From JAJNBK01 sp035642715 (GTDB taxonomy: Archaea > Thermoproteota > Nitrososphaeria > Nitrososphaerales > Nitrososphaeraceae), in the NCBI GenBank assembly GCA_035642715.1, contig DASQRW010000113.1, forward strand, positions 14,714-78,713: a DNA stretch of 64,000 nucleotides, written 5' to 3'. Of this stretch, positions 8,176-16,981 are shown one piece after another. A model generated the notes under the pieces. That model was not told where the DNA came from. It worked only from the letters and a program-made list of their open reading frames with translations, and ran no database searches. Each line of letters opens with the position of its first letter. The stretch's first letter is position 1. The position numbers and the translations under genes are program-made.

Positions 8176-8865
8176 CTATTCTTCTACTACCTGAGCAGAA
8201 CCCTTTGTTATAGATCCTATTCTATCTAGGAAGGCAGCCTTCATTCCTGCATTTATTTCTAAGATGACTCTCAAAGAACCATTCTCAAGCCACTGCTCTC
8301 CCTTAAAATTTCCAATAGTTTTAAATACACTGTAGGATTGACCCGAAAATTCAGGTGGAACTATTACCGTTAATCGCAGAATTTCAGATTTTAGGGGCAA
8401 AATCTTCCGAAGTGCATCAACTACAGTTTTAGCTTGGTCTTCAGCTCTCTTGAATGGATCAATAATAACTCTTACTTCGTCCATTGCACTTTCGATTCTC
8501 AAAATTGGATGTGGAATATGTGTCTTGGGGTCTACAAAGCTTTTATTAATATATTGAATAATTTGTTTCTTTTTTTCTTCAACTATTTTTCGACGCTGCT
8601 CTGTTGTCAAACTAAGTTCACCACGAGAAATGATTTGTTTAGCAACTTCTGTAGGATCTGCTGTCTTGAAATGTTTTGTTAACTTTTCACTGGCTGCTCT
8701 TGAACCTTTATTTGCGTCTGAGTATATTTCATCAGAAATAAGAACACTAGAAAGGTCAGTTCTTTTACCCAGTTTGTATTCTAAAGCTGGATCGGGTTTT
8801 ACTAAAATTTCAAATTTATCGCCATCTATGGTTAGTCGAACAACGGTTAACCTGGTATCTGTCAT
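8176..8865 (-). CDS. SBDS/Sdo1-family ribosome maturation protein
   Basis: Archaeal homologue of SBDS, which in eukaryotes works with EFL1 to release the anti-association factor eIF6 from the 60S subunit. From the ATG at 8865 it is 229 residues; an in-frame ATG at 8892 would add nine residues, and MTDTRLTVVRL is the more typical beginning. The FYSH domain (residues 1-90, with AEKLTKHF-like helix SEKLTKHF), the three-helix middle domain (QRRKIVEEKKKQIIQYI, then the conserved DPKTHIPHPILRIESAM) and the ferredoxin-like C-terminal domain are all visible. It precedes rrp4 in the classical archaeal order. The EF-2 gene at the left edge is a plausible functional partner. Confidence 0.93.
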   Translation of the reverse strand: MTDTRLTVVRLTIDGDKFEILVKPDPALEYKLGKRTDLSSVLISDEIYSDANKGSRAASEKLTKHFKTADPTEVAKQIISRGELSLTTEQRRKIVEEKKKQIIQYINKSFVDPKTHIPHPILRIESAMDEVRVIIDPFKRAEDQAKTVVDALRKILPLKSEILRLTVIVPPEFSGQSYSVFKTIGNFKGEQWLENGSLRVILEINAGMKAAFLDRIGSITKGSAQVVEE

Positions 8866-9023
8866 TAGTCTGTAAATTAAACTGTCTTGCATTTATATAT
8901 GCATGTCAGTTATCTCTTAAATCTAAGAACTTTTCTAACTTATAGTCAGTCAAGATTTTATGAAAGCAGACGAATTTGTATTGTTTATAATATAGATAAT
9001 AAATATAGATAGGAAAAGCAGAA

Positions 9024-9467
9024 TTAACGGTACGATTTCTGCTTTCTACGTCTAGCTCCAGGCCCTCCAAATTTCTTGGACTCGCTCTGTCTTGGATCGC
9101 CAGCAAGAAAATGTCTATCAAATTCAGTAATTTTTTTTCTAATTTCTTCGCGTACATTTTTTGCTAACGGATGATCTTTTGGATCTCTTCCTCCTTTCCC
9201 TTCTCCTGTTAGAGCTTTAGAAATAGCAACAGCACTTGCAAAGGCCTGTCCCATGAATCCTCCACCTTCTACGCTGACATTTATGTCAACCTTATTTCTC
9301 AATTCTCCTATCAGGAGGAGGGGTGTTATTACCAATTCCTTAGCCACTGCCGGTTGTAAAAGTTCCACAGGAATGTTATTGATCCTCACCTTGCCTCTTC
9401 CTTTAGAAATTGTGGCTACGGCTCGACAAGTTTTTCTTTGACCTGGATAAAGATCTATTTTATTCAT
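9024..9467 (-). CDS. rps9: Ribosomal protein uS9
   Basis: Small-subunit protein with 147 residues. Diagnostic features are GQRKTCRAVATISKGRGKVRIN at the N terminus, the GGGFMGQAFASAVAISKAL core, DPRQSESKKFGGPGARRRKQ near the end and the invariant C-terminal KSYR tail that reaches the P-site tRNA. It overlaps rpl13 by 8 bp. In many archaea rpoN and rpoK follow; here the next gene is SBDS after about 160 bp. Confidence 0.97.
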   Translation of the reverse strand: MNKIDLYPGQRKTCRAVATISKGRGKVRINNIPVELLQPAVAKELVITPLLLIGELRNKVDINVSVEGGGFMGQAFASAVAISKALTGEGKGGRDPKDHPLAKNVREEIRKKITEFDRHFLAGDPRQSESKKFGGPGARRRKQKSYR

Positions 9468-9963
9468 CTATTGGCTCTACTCCCCCAGACCATCCAATTT
9501 CTTTTGCTACTTCGCCAACTGTAATATAATAGGATGATGGTTTTGTGATCTTCGAGTCATCATAATATTTCATTTCGGAATTCTTTAAGGATTCAGGAAT
9601 ACCTATGTAAACCCTTAACCGTTTAAAAGCTTCTATACCACTACTCTTGCGTTTTGGTATCATGCCTCTTACCATCTTTGTTAGTATTGTATCGGGTCTT
9701 CTAGGATGAAAAGGACCATGAATAGGGTTTGTGACTGAATTAATTTCAAGATGTTCTTTGTAAAGTTGAATTGTTTTGTACCTATGTCCAGATAGCATAG
9801 CTTTTTCAGCATTTACAATTGTCACTCTATTTCCCTGAAGCAATAGTTTTGAAACATGAGAGCAAATTCTACCCGAGATGCAATTAGCTGCGTCAATCAC
9901 TATTTGTTTGTTCTGTGCTGATTGTGAAGATGATCTTTTTAGCAATTCTTGTTTATTAGCCAA
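9460..9963 (-). CDS. rpl13: Ribosomal protein uL13
   Basis: Large-subunit protein, 167 residues. IVIDAANCISGRICSHVSKLL starts the family core after an 18-residue polar leader; VTIVNAEKAMLSGHR and the GPFHPRRPDTILTKMVRGMIP block follow. The N-terminal extension (MANKQELLKRSSSQ) is a little longer than usual. It overlaps rpl18e at its start and rps9 at its end by 8 bp each, so the three are very likely co-translated. Confidence 0.96.
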   Translation of the reverse strand: MANKQELLKRSSSQSAQNKQIVIDAANCISGRICSHVSKLLLQGNRVTIVNAEKAMLSGHRYKTIQLYKEHLEINSVTNPIHGPFHPRRPDTILTKMVRGMIPKRKSSGIEAFKRLRVYIGIPESLKNSEMKYYDDSKITKPSSYYITVGEVAKEIGWSGGVEPIDE

Positions 9964-10306
9964 TTATGCGCACTCCATTGCCATCAGGATATTTCTCTAT
10001 CAATCGATCAAGTGTTATAATCTTTCCTCCAGATTCTAATATCTTCTTTGCAGCTTCTTGTGAAATTGAAAATGTACAAACTGTTAATTTGTGATCTATT
10101 GCACCGGAACCTAACACCTTACCAGGAATAATGACTACATCATCATCTTTGGTAATATCTGACAATCGACTAACATTAACTTCTCTTTTATTTGATCTTC
10201 GAGCTGAAAGCTCATGTTCTAGAGCCTTCCAAATTGGAGCTTTATTCTTTTTGAAAGCACTACGAAGAGTCCATATTGTGTTATCTATTACAGTGTTAGC
10301 AAGCAT
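9956..10306 (-). CDS. rpl18e: Ribosomal protein eL18
   Basis: Large-subunit protein of the uL15-like fold, 116 residues as usual for archaea. Key stretches are APIWKALEHELSARRSNKREVNVSRL and VVIIPGKVLGSGAIDHKLTVCTFSIS. It comes 50 bp after rpo3 and overlaps rpl13 by 8 bp, preserving the archaeal order rpo3-eL18-uL13-uS9. Confidence 0.95.
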   Translation of the reverse strand: MLANTVIDNTIWTLRSAFKKNKAPIWKALEHELSARRSNKREVNVSRLSDITKDDDVVIIPGKVLGSGAIDHKLTVCTFSISQEAAKKILESGGKIITLDRLIEKYPDGNGVRIIG

Positions 10307-10356
10307 AATTTATTCTTCGTCTCCGTCAGTTATCGTGAATCCCCAAATAAATGTAC

Positions 10357-11019
10357 CTAGGAGGAATTCTTAGGTACTTCAAGATGTTGTATTATATGAT
10401 TGAAATTCTTGATTTTAGAATTTATTTTCTCAACAGCTGCCATCAGTGTTTCTTCTGCTGTTAATGCTCTGTTAGTCTCAATAACAAGGATAGACTCATT
10501 CTCATTATTTCCATCTTTAACAATCGCTGCTGAAGTCGGCTGCCATTTCGCATGGTCCCTTCCAATTCCTAATCTTGCATATGCCTCAAATTTCAGTTTC
10601 TGACTTGGAGCAAGAGTGATAATTGGAATATCTTTACTAACCGGCTTTATAAGCTCATCTTCAGACACGAGCTCACCAGAAGTGACCACTTTGGTTTTCT
10701 CATTTGCCTCTGAATCTAATACTAATAACACTCTGCATTTTGAGCAGCCCAACGTACTTTTACAGTCGCACTCATGTGGCATTACAAATCTATCAAGATT
10801 TGTTTGTAATGGGATGAGACCTAACCTATGAGCAATCGCTTCATCATGCATAACCGATGAATTCTCTAAAATTACAACATCGTCTATAGCTAAGGTAGGA
10901 ACTTCGCTTATCGAAGTTCTTCTAATGGCATTTACGTACTGTCTTGGAATATTATTAAATTTTATAACAATTTTTTCATCTGTTCTCTCAAGAATATCGA
11001 CAGATGGAGAGGATGTCAA
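10357..11019 (-). CDS. rpo3: RNA polymerase subunit Rpo3 (D)
   Basis: Alpha-like assembly subunit of archaeal RNA polymerase, 220 residues. The dimerisation domain has RQYVNAIRRTSISEVPTLAIDDV and HRLGLIPL. Domain 3 carries four cysteines (CDCKSTLGCSKC, residues about 84-95), the arrangement that binds an Fe-S cluster in some archaeal D subunits; the ligand here is inferred. Only this one four-Cys set is present, in the type with a single cluster. It heads the visible ribosomal run; the usual upstream rps13-rps4-rps11 are absent and the preceding 155 bp are AT-rich. Confidence 0.95.
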   Translation of the reverse strand: MTSSPSVDILERTDEKIVIKFNNIPRQYVNAIRRTSISEVPTLAIDDVVILENSSVMHDEAIAHRLGLIPLQTNLDRFVMPHECDCKSTLGCSKCRVLLVLDSEANEKTKVVTSGELVSEDELIKPVSKDIPIITLAPSQKLKFEAYARLGIGRDHAKWQPTSAAIVKDGNNENESILVIETNRALTAEETLMAAVEKINSKIKNFNHIIQHLEVPKNSS

Positions 11020-11174
11020 TCTTAATTCAAAGAATTTGTTCTTATAGCATCTTAAAAATCTACCGAATCACAAAGTAGTTTCATTTTTATATATATATTT
11101 CTTCAATTACTTAAATAATAACAATCTCGTACAAACTATAACAGTCTATTGATGTCTCCTAACACTCTTAATCT

Positions 11175-11777
11175 TCATTTATCGTTAAAAAATATAGTCT
11201 TACCTAGGCTGTTTCTAATTATGTCGAAAGGATGGTTAGTTCTGCCTTCAATATATTTTAAAACACCTTGCCTGATAGATTCCAGAGCAAATTCAGGATA
11301 TTTACGAAGCTGGGAGAGAAGCTGTTCATTTACAGAAAATTCGTAGATATTTAAAATTTTTGCAGAAATTAAATAATCTTCAAGAAGTTCCTTTCTTTTT
11401 TTAATTTCAAGTTCCTCTAAAGCCGATGTTACCAAAATTCCCATTTTAGTTAGACGATAAGACGGTATCCCTTTCCTTTGGAGAATTCTTGGTCCTTTTG
11501 TAGTCAAAACATTCCCTGCCTCCTCAACAAACTGATTTGGAATTAAGCATTTTTGCAACTCCTTGAAAATATATTGATATGCATTTTTCCTAGAGATATT
11601 AAATTCCCCTGCAAGAAGTGTAGAAAGATTGCCTCTAGTCATATACAGCGGTTGCTGCTTGTATAATGCTAATGATTTAAGGATAAATCTCTGTCTTAGT
11701 GCGTGCGTAGACAGATGCTTATTTTTGTAAGTTTTAAACATATGAAGTGATGAAAGGTAGCCAACATTTGTTAACAC
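11175..11777 (-). CDS. Putative DNA-binding regulator, divergent from amt
   Basis: A 200-residue protein I cannot assign to a named family. Residues 25-125 look helical and basic, with LSTLLAGEFNISRKNAYQYI resembling a helix-turn-helix recognition segment and YRLTKMGILVTSALEELE resembling the wing and dimer helix of winged-helix regulators. There is no signal peptide or membrane segment. It is read divergently from the ammonium transporter across a 260-bp AT-rich gap, an arrangement often seen for local regulators. Regulation of amt is therefore a reasonable inference but unproven. A later ATG at residue 13 (11741) is an alternative start. Confidence 0.55.
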   Translation of the reverse strand: MLTNVGYLSSLHMFKTYKNKHLSTHALRQRFILKSLALYKQQPLYMTRGNLSTLLAGEFNISRKNAYQYIFKELQKCLIPNQFVEEAGNVLTTKGPRILQRKGIPSYRLTKMGILVTSALEELEIKKRKELLEDYLISAKILNIYEFSVNEQLLSQLRKYPEFALESIRQGVLKYIEGRTNHPFDIIRNSLGKTIFFNDK

Positions 11778-12037
11778 AGCTAAAGTTGAATCCTTCTATT
11801 GATATACTTTATCTTATAAATTATTATATATTTCCAAAGATCATTAATTTATCTTTATAATTATATAGGAATATTATAATTATACTTAGAATAAACATAT
11901 AAAAATAATATACTGAACTCCATAAGACAAAGTTAATTATTATTTATTAATTTTAAAAGATATTTTTTTTCTATTTTGAAATATTACTTATCACATTGTA
12001 AATGATTACAAACTAATAATATTATTTATAGTTCCTC

Positions 12038-13582
12038 ATGCAAAGTTGGGATATGATACCAAAAGTGATAGAATCAAGAATGATTCTATTGATTCTTGTT
12101 GCCATTGGGTTAACAGGATTATTTTCAGTAAATTTGTTAGGTAATGCATTAGCCTATACAGAAGACGATCCTGCGGTAAAATATTCGTGTTTTCAGCAAA
12201 ATGAAGATGGAAGTTATAATAAAACTGCAGAAGGAGATTTGATACCCTGTCCAATAGATCATGGAGACAATGCTTGGATGCTGACATCTTCAGCGCTTGT
12301 ATTAATGATGACTCCTGCTGGCTTGGCTTTCTTTTATGGTGGTTTAACAAGACAAAAGAATGCAGTAAATACATTACATATGGTATTCATAACTACAGGA
12401 ATAATTGCTGTGCAATGGGCACTATTCGGATATTCATTAGCGTTTGGGCCAGATGCAGGTGGATATGGATTTATAGGTACACTTGATTGGGCTGGTCTGA
12501 ATAATGTTCTTCATGATGTTCCATCAAATGCATACGGAGGCATAGGACCGAATACTTTATGTTCCGAAGATATTTGTGGGACAACTACAATTCCACATCA
12601 GACTTACATGGTATTTCAAATGATGTTCGCAATAATTACACCTGCTCTGATCGTAGCATCACTGGCAGAACGAATGAAATATAGTGCATTTGTAATTTTT
12701 GTAGTCCTCTGGGCAACATTTGTTTATGACTTTGCTGCTCACTGGACATGGGAAATTACAGCAGAAGGTAACTATGGCGCTAACCCTGATTATTGTGGAT
12801 TTGGTTGGACTGGTTGTTTAGGATCACTTGACTTTGCAGGAGGAACTGTAATTCATATTACCTCGGGTTGGTCAGGATTAGTAATTGCGCTGATGCTTGG
12901 GCGTAGACTAGGATATGGAAAGGTACCGATGGAACCTCACAACATAGGTATGGTAGTTTTAGGAGCAGCATTGCTGTGGGTTGGTTGGTTTGGATTCAAC
13001 GCTGGGTCCGCTGCTGCAGCAGCAACGAATGCAACAAGTGCGTTTGTTGCAACCCAAGTAGCAACGGCCATGGCAGTAGTGACTTGGGCATTGGTCTCAT
13101 GGGCTCATACAGGAAGACCATCTACTGTGGGTGCAGCATCTGGTGCTGTAGCCGGTCTAGTAGCCATTACACCTGCCTCTGGATTTGTATCGCCAATGTC
13201 TGCAATTATCATTGGTATAGTGGCTTCAGTTGTTTGCTATGCGGCACTAGTTTTCAAGAACAAACGCAAATGGGATGACGCGCTAGACACATGGGCTGTA
13301 CATGGTATTGGCGGACTTGCAGGAGCATTACTCACAGGAACATTTGCTGAAAAAAGATTTACGCCATGGGGGGACGACGGCCTTGCTTTTGGAAACCCCG
13401 CACAACTCTATGAGAATGCTGTCGGAGCATTTGCAGCTTTAGCATGGGCTATGGGTATCACAGCATTAATAATCAAGATAATGGATCTAGTATGGCCTGG
13501 CGGAATCAGAGTTACGCCAAAAGAAGAAGAAGTTGGACTGGATCTTGCACAACACGGTGAAAGAGCATATGTAACTGAATAG
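12038..13582 (+). CDS. amt: Ammonium transporter Amt
   Basis: Ammonium channel/transporter, 514 residues, with a hydrophobic N-terminal segment that is probably a signal peptide or first helix, then about eleven membrane helices. Family landmarks are GDNAWMLTSSALVLMMTPAG at the first pore helix, the FQMMFAIITPALIVASLAER helix with the Phe-gate region, the pore histidine in DFAAHWTWE and the second pore histidine in WAVHGIGGLAGALLTG. It supplies or senses ammonium, the energy substrate of ammonia-oxidising archaea. Between the first two helices an extracytoplasmic loop contains cysteines (YSCFQQ, LIPCPI) that could form a disulphide. The gene is monocistronic, followed by a T-rich stretch. Confidence 0.96.
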   Translation: MQSWDMIPKVIESRMILLILVAIGLTGLFSVNLLGNALAYTEDDPAVKYSCFQQNEDGSYNKTAEGDLIPCPIDHGDNAWMLTSSALVLMMTPAGLAFFYGGLTRQKNAVNTLHMVFITTGIIAVQWALFGYSLAFGPDAGGYGFIGTLDWAGLNNVLHDVPSNAYGGIGPNTLCSEDICGTTTIPHQTYMVFQMMFAIITPALIVASLAERMKYSAFVIFVVLWATFVYDFAAHWTWEITAEGNYGANPDYCGFGWTGCLGSLDFAGGTVIHITSGWSGLVIALMLGRRLGYGKVPMEPHNIGMVVLGAALLWVGWFGFNAGSAAAAATNATSAFVATQVATAMAVVTWALVSWAHTGRPSTVGAASGAVAGLVAITPASGFVSPMSAIIIGIVASVVCYAALVFKNKRKWDDALDTWAVHGIGGLAGALLTGTFAEKRFTPWGDDGLAFGNPAQLYENAVGAFAALAWAMGITALIIKIMDLVWPGGIRVTPKEEEVGLDLAQHGERAYVTE

Positions 13583-13592
13583 AAGCGAATCA

Positions 13593-13617
13593 CTCTTTTT
13601 ATTTTTTTAAAAAAATC
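13593..13617 (+). terminator. T-tract after amt
   Basis: A run of T residues broken by a single A and followed by an A run starts about 10 bases after the amt stop. Archaeal termination relies on U-rich tracts, so this is a likely transcript end. The T and A runs could also pair as a weak hairpin. Confidence 0.4.
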
Positions 13618-14094
13618 AATTGTGACCAATTATAGAAAGATAAATTTTTTTTCTTTGCGGACATAATTTAAAATATAGTAATAACAGTAATGAATAGATT
13701 ATAAACTTCTATCTACATAAAAATTATTGATTTACTTTAGAATAAGTACCAATTTTAGAAAATATATAATGATGTGTTACATAAACATTAGCAGGAACTG
13801 CAGATTGAATACGTTGAACCACTTATTGTATATATGTGTCGATCGTTGGTACTGGCTGTAAATAATAATGTAATATCATGAATCTGATAGCATTTTGTAT
13901 TTTGTTAACTTATGGTATGACAGATAAGTGATTATTACAAAGAAAAAACAAATGAAAGGACAATGTTACGATATTGAATAATTCAAGTTAAACATTTGAC
14001 ATATAAAATTATATAGTTTAAAAAGAATTATGAAAAATTGTTCTTATTGCTGAGAAAAAGCAACAAGAAATTTCTGCTTGTCTATTTTTATCCT
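13618..14094. other. Gene-free stretch after amt
   Basis: About 480 AT-rich bases between the amt terminator and a small secreted-protein gene on the other strand. I found no open frame with normal codon use, no tRNA-like cloverleaf and no strong hairpin. Confidence 0.5.
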
Positions 14095-14346
14095 TTATCT
14101 TTCAGATTGATTTGTTGCACCAGCACCAGGACCCCCTCCGTGAGTTATATTCTCGAACTGTTCAGCTGTAGTAGCATTATCAGAAGTGGTGTCAGCACTG
14201 CTCGTAATATTACTTCCATCTGTTTGATTACCTGCTGTGGTTGTTTGATTCGCTTGTGCAAATACTGATGCCGGAGAATCTACAGTTTCTAATAGCAGTC
14301 CAAAAGATAGCGTTAAGACTATTGTCATATATATTGTTTTATGCAT
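14095..14346 (-). CDS. Small secreted Thr/Asn-rich protein, 83 aa
   Basis: A short exported protein of unknown role. Residues 1-30 form a signal peptide (basic start, hydrophobic TIVLTLSFGLLL, then ASVFAQA as a likely cleavage site). The mature part of about 53 residues is rich in Asn, Thr and Ser with at least four N-X-T/S sequons (NQT, NIT, NAT and again NIT), suggesting N-glycosylation, and ends in a Gly-rich segment. Similar architecture recurs elsewhere in this window at 45.1, 48.6, 49.5 and 50.5 kb. It has no partner gene nearby. Confidence 0.6.
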   Translation of the reverse strand: MHKTIYMTIVLTLSFGLLLETVDSPASVFAQANQTTTAGNQTDGSNITSSADTTSDNATTAEQFENITHGGGPGAGATNQSER

Positions 14347-14482
14347 TGACTATAAAATACTAAAATTACTATTAACAATTTTATAATCATAGTATGAATT
14401 ATAAACCTATATTTTTTGTTAGAAGAATTTTATATAATATCTCTATCTAATGAATTTAAGAAACTCGCTCAAATTTAAAAGA

Positions 14483-14641
14483 CTATTCCTCATGAACCCA
14501 ATTTTGCAAGCATTCATCTCTCTCATCTATTCTGATAGGGTCAATGCTATTGACACGTGAATACACTATATAATACCCAAGTGGCTGGCTGCAATCTAAA
14601 AAAGATGTCACGATAATCCAGTATAGTGGATGAACGCTCAT
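14483..14641 (-). CDS. Possible small protein, 52 aa
   Basis: A 52-residue frame from the ATG at 14641 with a hydrophobic first half (LYWIIVTSFLDC) and a charged, well-mixed second half (DPIRIDERDECLQNWVHEE). The composition is less biased than random AT-rich frames around it, so it may be real or the remnant of a longer gene. I recognise no family, and no clear Shine-Dalgarno site precedes it. Confidence 0.3.
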   Translation of the reverse strand: MSVHPLYWIIVTSFLDCSQPLGYYIVYSRVNSIDPIRIDERDECLQNWVHEE

Positions 14642-14827
14642 ATGGGATACAATGAAACTTTCAATTAATTTTCAATCATCTCAGATGTAACTTATCAATG
14701 GAGCAATAGCAAATCATTTAAAATAATAATAACAGCCGAGAGTCACAACTATCGCCTGAACATCAGCATCTGCACAATCTGGTGCACTCGTTAGTCTGTA
14801 GATATAATCATAGTAGGAACAGCTGGC

Positions 14828-14953
14828 ATGATAGAAGGTGCCATACTTATCCTTACAAGTTCTGCAATAGGTCTAGCAGACAGTGCAGTAATTATTGCTT
14901 TTATGATTAATGCAATAAACACTCATTACAGCCATGAGATATGCCGAGCTTGA
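14828..14953 (+). pseudogene. Possible remnant of a small membrane protein
   Basis: A 41-codon frame that encodes two hydrophobic stretches, GAILILTSSAIGLA and AVIIAFMINAI, and stays open for several codons upstream without a start (VDIIIVGTAG). It looks like a piece of a membrane protein that has lost its start and end. A similarity to proteolipid-type helices is only an impression. The rest of 14350-15078 shows nothing else. Confidence 0.25.
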
Positions 14954-15078
14954 TTCAGCTACGCCAGAGGCTGGCGGTGGTTTTTTGGGTTAGAGAAGGA
15001 TTGCCAAGGCCAAATGCTTTCATAAGTAGTTGGGTGGTTTGGTTTGCTCACATATTGATGCTGTAAGTTTACTTTGAT

Positions 15079-15858
15079 TTAGTTTAGTAGTCCCCGCTTT
15101 TTCTTTTCTACATTTTTCTCAGCAAAGAATCTTTCTAATTCATATTTCCTCAAGTCAACAAATTTTATTCCTTTAGATAACATAGGATGAACATGCTTTA
15201 TTTGTTTATACATTTTCTGACACACTTTACGATAATCAGGATGACCTTGAGGAATAGTTCTTAATTCGATCATATGACAGGCTTCCCGCAAATTGAGTTT
15301 TACAAAATATGGATACTTGTATGCAAGATTAACAACATATTGTGCTTCTGTAGGATATTTCCTTGAGATCATTTCGTAAACCTCATTACATTTATACATA
15401 CAGTCTTTGAAATCTTTGCCAATGCCAAGTTTAATAATTTCTGCCGGAATATCATAGCCATGTCTTGTAGACAGTAACTGTCTTTCCATAGTAAGAATCC
15501 TGTGCCGGTGTAGGTCTCGAAACATGCCAAAGTTTGTGAACATTTCAAATGTGTATTCTACCATTTCAAATGCTCTACCAGGCCGCTGTCTTCGATTAGC
15601 GCGGAGCTTTGTATAAGTTTGAATTATCTTTTTTCTATCATAGGCAGGAAGAGACCGGATATACTGTGTAATTTTTTCAAGAGATTGGCCATCAGCCTGC
15701 TCATATAAAATAGCAGAGGCCACTTTTATTTCGGCTTCACAATTATCTTCATAATTCAGCAGCTTTACAGAATATGGATTTTTATCTGCTTTGATATTTT
15801 TTATATAGTAATGAGCAAGTTCTGTGATTGTGCTCCTTGTATCAGTTAGATAGGCCTG
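15079..15858 (-). pseudogene. thyX: ThyX second domain, separated by in-frame TGA
   Basis: C-terminal half of a two-domain flavin-dependent thymidylate synthase. The frame continues without shift from the upstream half: only the TGA at 15859-15861 separates them. The first 45 codons after that TGA (beginning QAYLTDTRSTITEL) have no ATG, GTG or TTG start that would give a natural beginning; the first GTG is at 15723. The ThyX-type signature HRHRILTMERQLLSTRHGYD lies near residue 95 of the longer reading. If the TGA is real, this part is either lost, made by readthrough, or started at the GTG. If it is a sequence error, the gene is a normal protein of about 551 residues. Confidence 0.7.
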
Positions 15859-16734
15859 TCACGCCTGCCCGTACTTATCATTTGCTCGCCTTATGAACGC
15901 TGGAATAACCAGATTGAGTTCTGCATGGATTTGACTTGCTAGGGTTTTCATTTCATTCAGACTTGAAGCAAACATAGTTGATAGAAGATATTCAAATGCT
16001 CTTCCATTTCCTGTAATACCCAAATTGGTAAGAGTAGATGCTGGCAACAGCCCACGGAGAGCATCAAGTGTCTTGGACCTGATCGTCGAATTATAAACTC
16101 TCTGTGCAGATTCAATATCTTTTTGGTTTTTCAAATTGCTATAAGCTGTCTCTTGTTTTGATATAAAATCGAAAAATAAGAAGCGATCAATTGGTTCTGT
16201 CTCAGAAATGAATTTCTGCATTGATTGGATATTCTTGCTGTATACATCAAAAGCATAATCGCAAGCCTGGATGTATTGATCAGCAAAAGGTGACTGCATA
16301 ATATTCTCTTCTCTACAGTACTTATAATGGCCATTGATTTTTCGATCAAATGCCACATAACGCGAAGATTTTTCAAGGTAAGAGAGCCCAACTCGGTGAT
16401 CTTCAATATTCTTAGCAGCAATATTTGATATCCATTCTATTGCAACCTGTGCTTCCCCTAGTTCTGCGACAGAATCATCTCCATATTCTAACAATACCCT
16501 TTCGTAGAATTCTTGTCCTCTATTTGGATTTTTTATAAATTCATCTAGAAAGATACGCCGCATTGTTTTATCTGTTCTAGAATACCTTGACATTAAGGCT
16601 CCTCTATCTACCTGTCTAGGTGTGATTATTGCAAAAACTCGTCTATCAGTGTTAGAAAAATGGGAATTAAGTAATAGTCTCTCTTCCTTAGAGAAATCAT
16701 CTTGAAAACTCATATCATTAGATAGCATAAACAA
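15859..16734 (-). CDS. thyX: Flavin-dependent thymidylate synthase ThyX, first domain
   Basis: FAD-dependent enzyme that methylates dUMP to dTMP using methylene-tetrahydrofolate and NAD(P)H. This 291-residue frame has a complete ThyX domain: YGDDSVAELGEAQVAIEWIS, then DHRVGLSYLEKSSRYVAFD, which corresponds to the RHRxxSxNExSxRY signature, and a C-terminal GRAFEYLLSTMFASSLNEM block. In thaumarchaea the enzyme is usually a single two-domain chain of over 500 residues; here it stops at TGA right after NDKYGQA, with the second domain intact in the same frame. A second possible start is the ATG at 16722. No other thymidylate synthase is visible in the window. Confidence 0.85.
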   Translation of the reverse strand: MFMLSNDMSFQDDFSKEERLLLNSHFSNTDRRVFAIITPRQVDRGALMSRYSRTDKTMRRIFLDEFIKNPNRGQEFYERVLLEYGDDSVAELGEAQVAIEWISNIAAKNIEDHRVGLSYLEKSSRYVAFDRKINGHYKYCREENIMQSPFADQYIQACDYAFDVYSKNIQSMQKFISETEPIDRFLFFDFISKQETAYSNLKNQKDIESAQRVYNSTIRSKTLDALRGLLPASTLTNLGITGNGRAFEYLLSTMFASSLNEMKTLASQIHAELNLVIPAFIRRANDKYGQA

Positions 16735-16981
16735 AATATATTATTTGAAAGGAGAATATTATATGGCATAGAGAATATATATTGGCATTAATAGTTAAAA
16801 TGTAAAGCTATTGTTTCTTCTTATTTAATATAATTATTTATGGACGGATCAATATTTGTTATATATATATTTATTTATTTTATAATATAATCTTGATCAA
16901 GTCTATTTCCTTTTTATTTGGAGTTAATAACTTCTTTCTAGATATTAAGAAATGTAAGAAATAGTGTTTCTTTAGATTCGG

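Noticed and set aside
7857..8213. 118-codon frame opposite rrp4
   Set aside because: Overlaps conserved rrp4 codons and ends in the SBDS gap; composition not protein-like.
12036..12374. 112-codon frame opposite the start of amt
   Set aside because: Antisense shadow of a well-supported transporter gene, with His/Leu-rich composition.
15859..15861. TGA read as selenocysteine in ThyX
   Set aside because: No Sec insertion element was seen, ThyX does not use Sec, and archaeal Sec systems are known only from some methanogens and a few other lineages.
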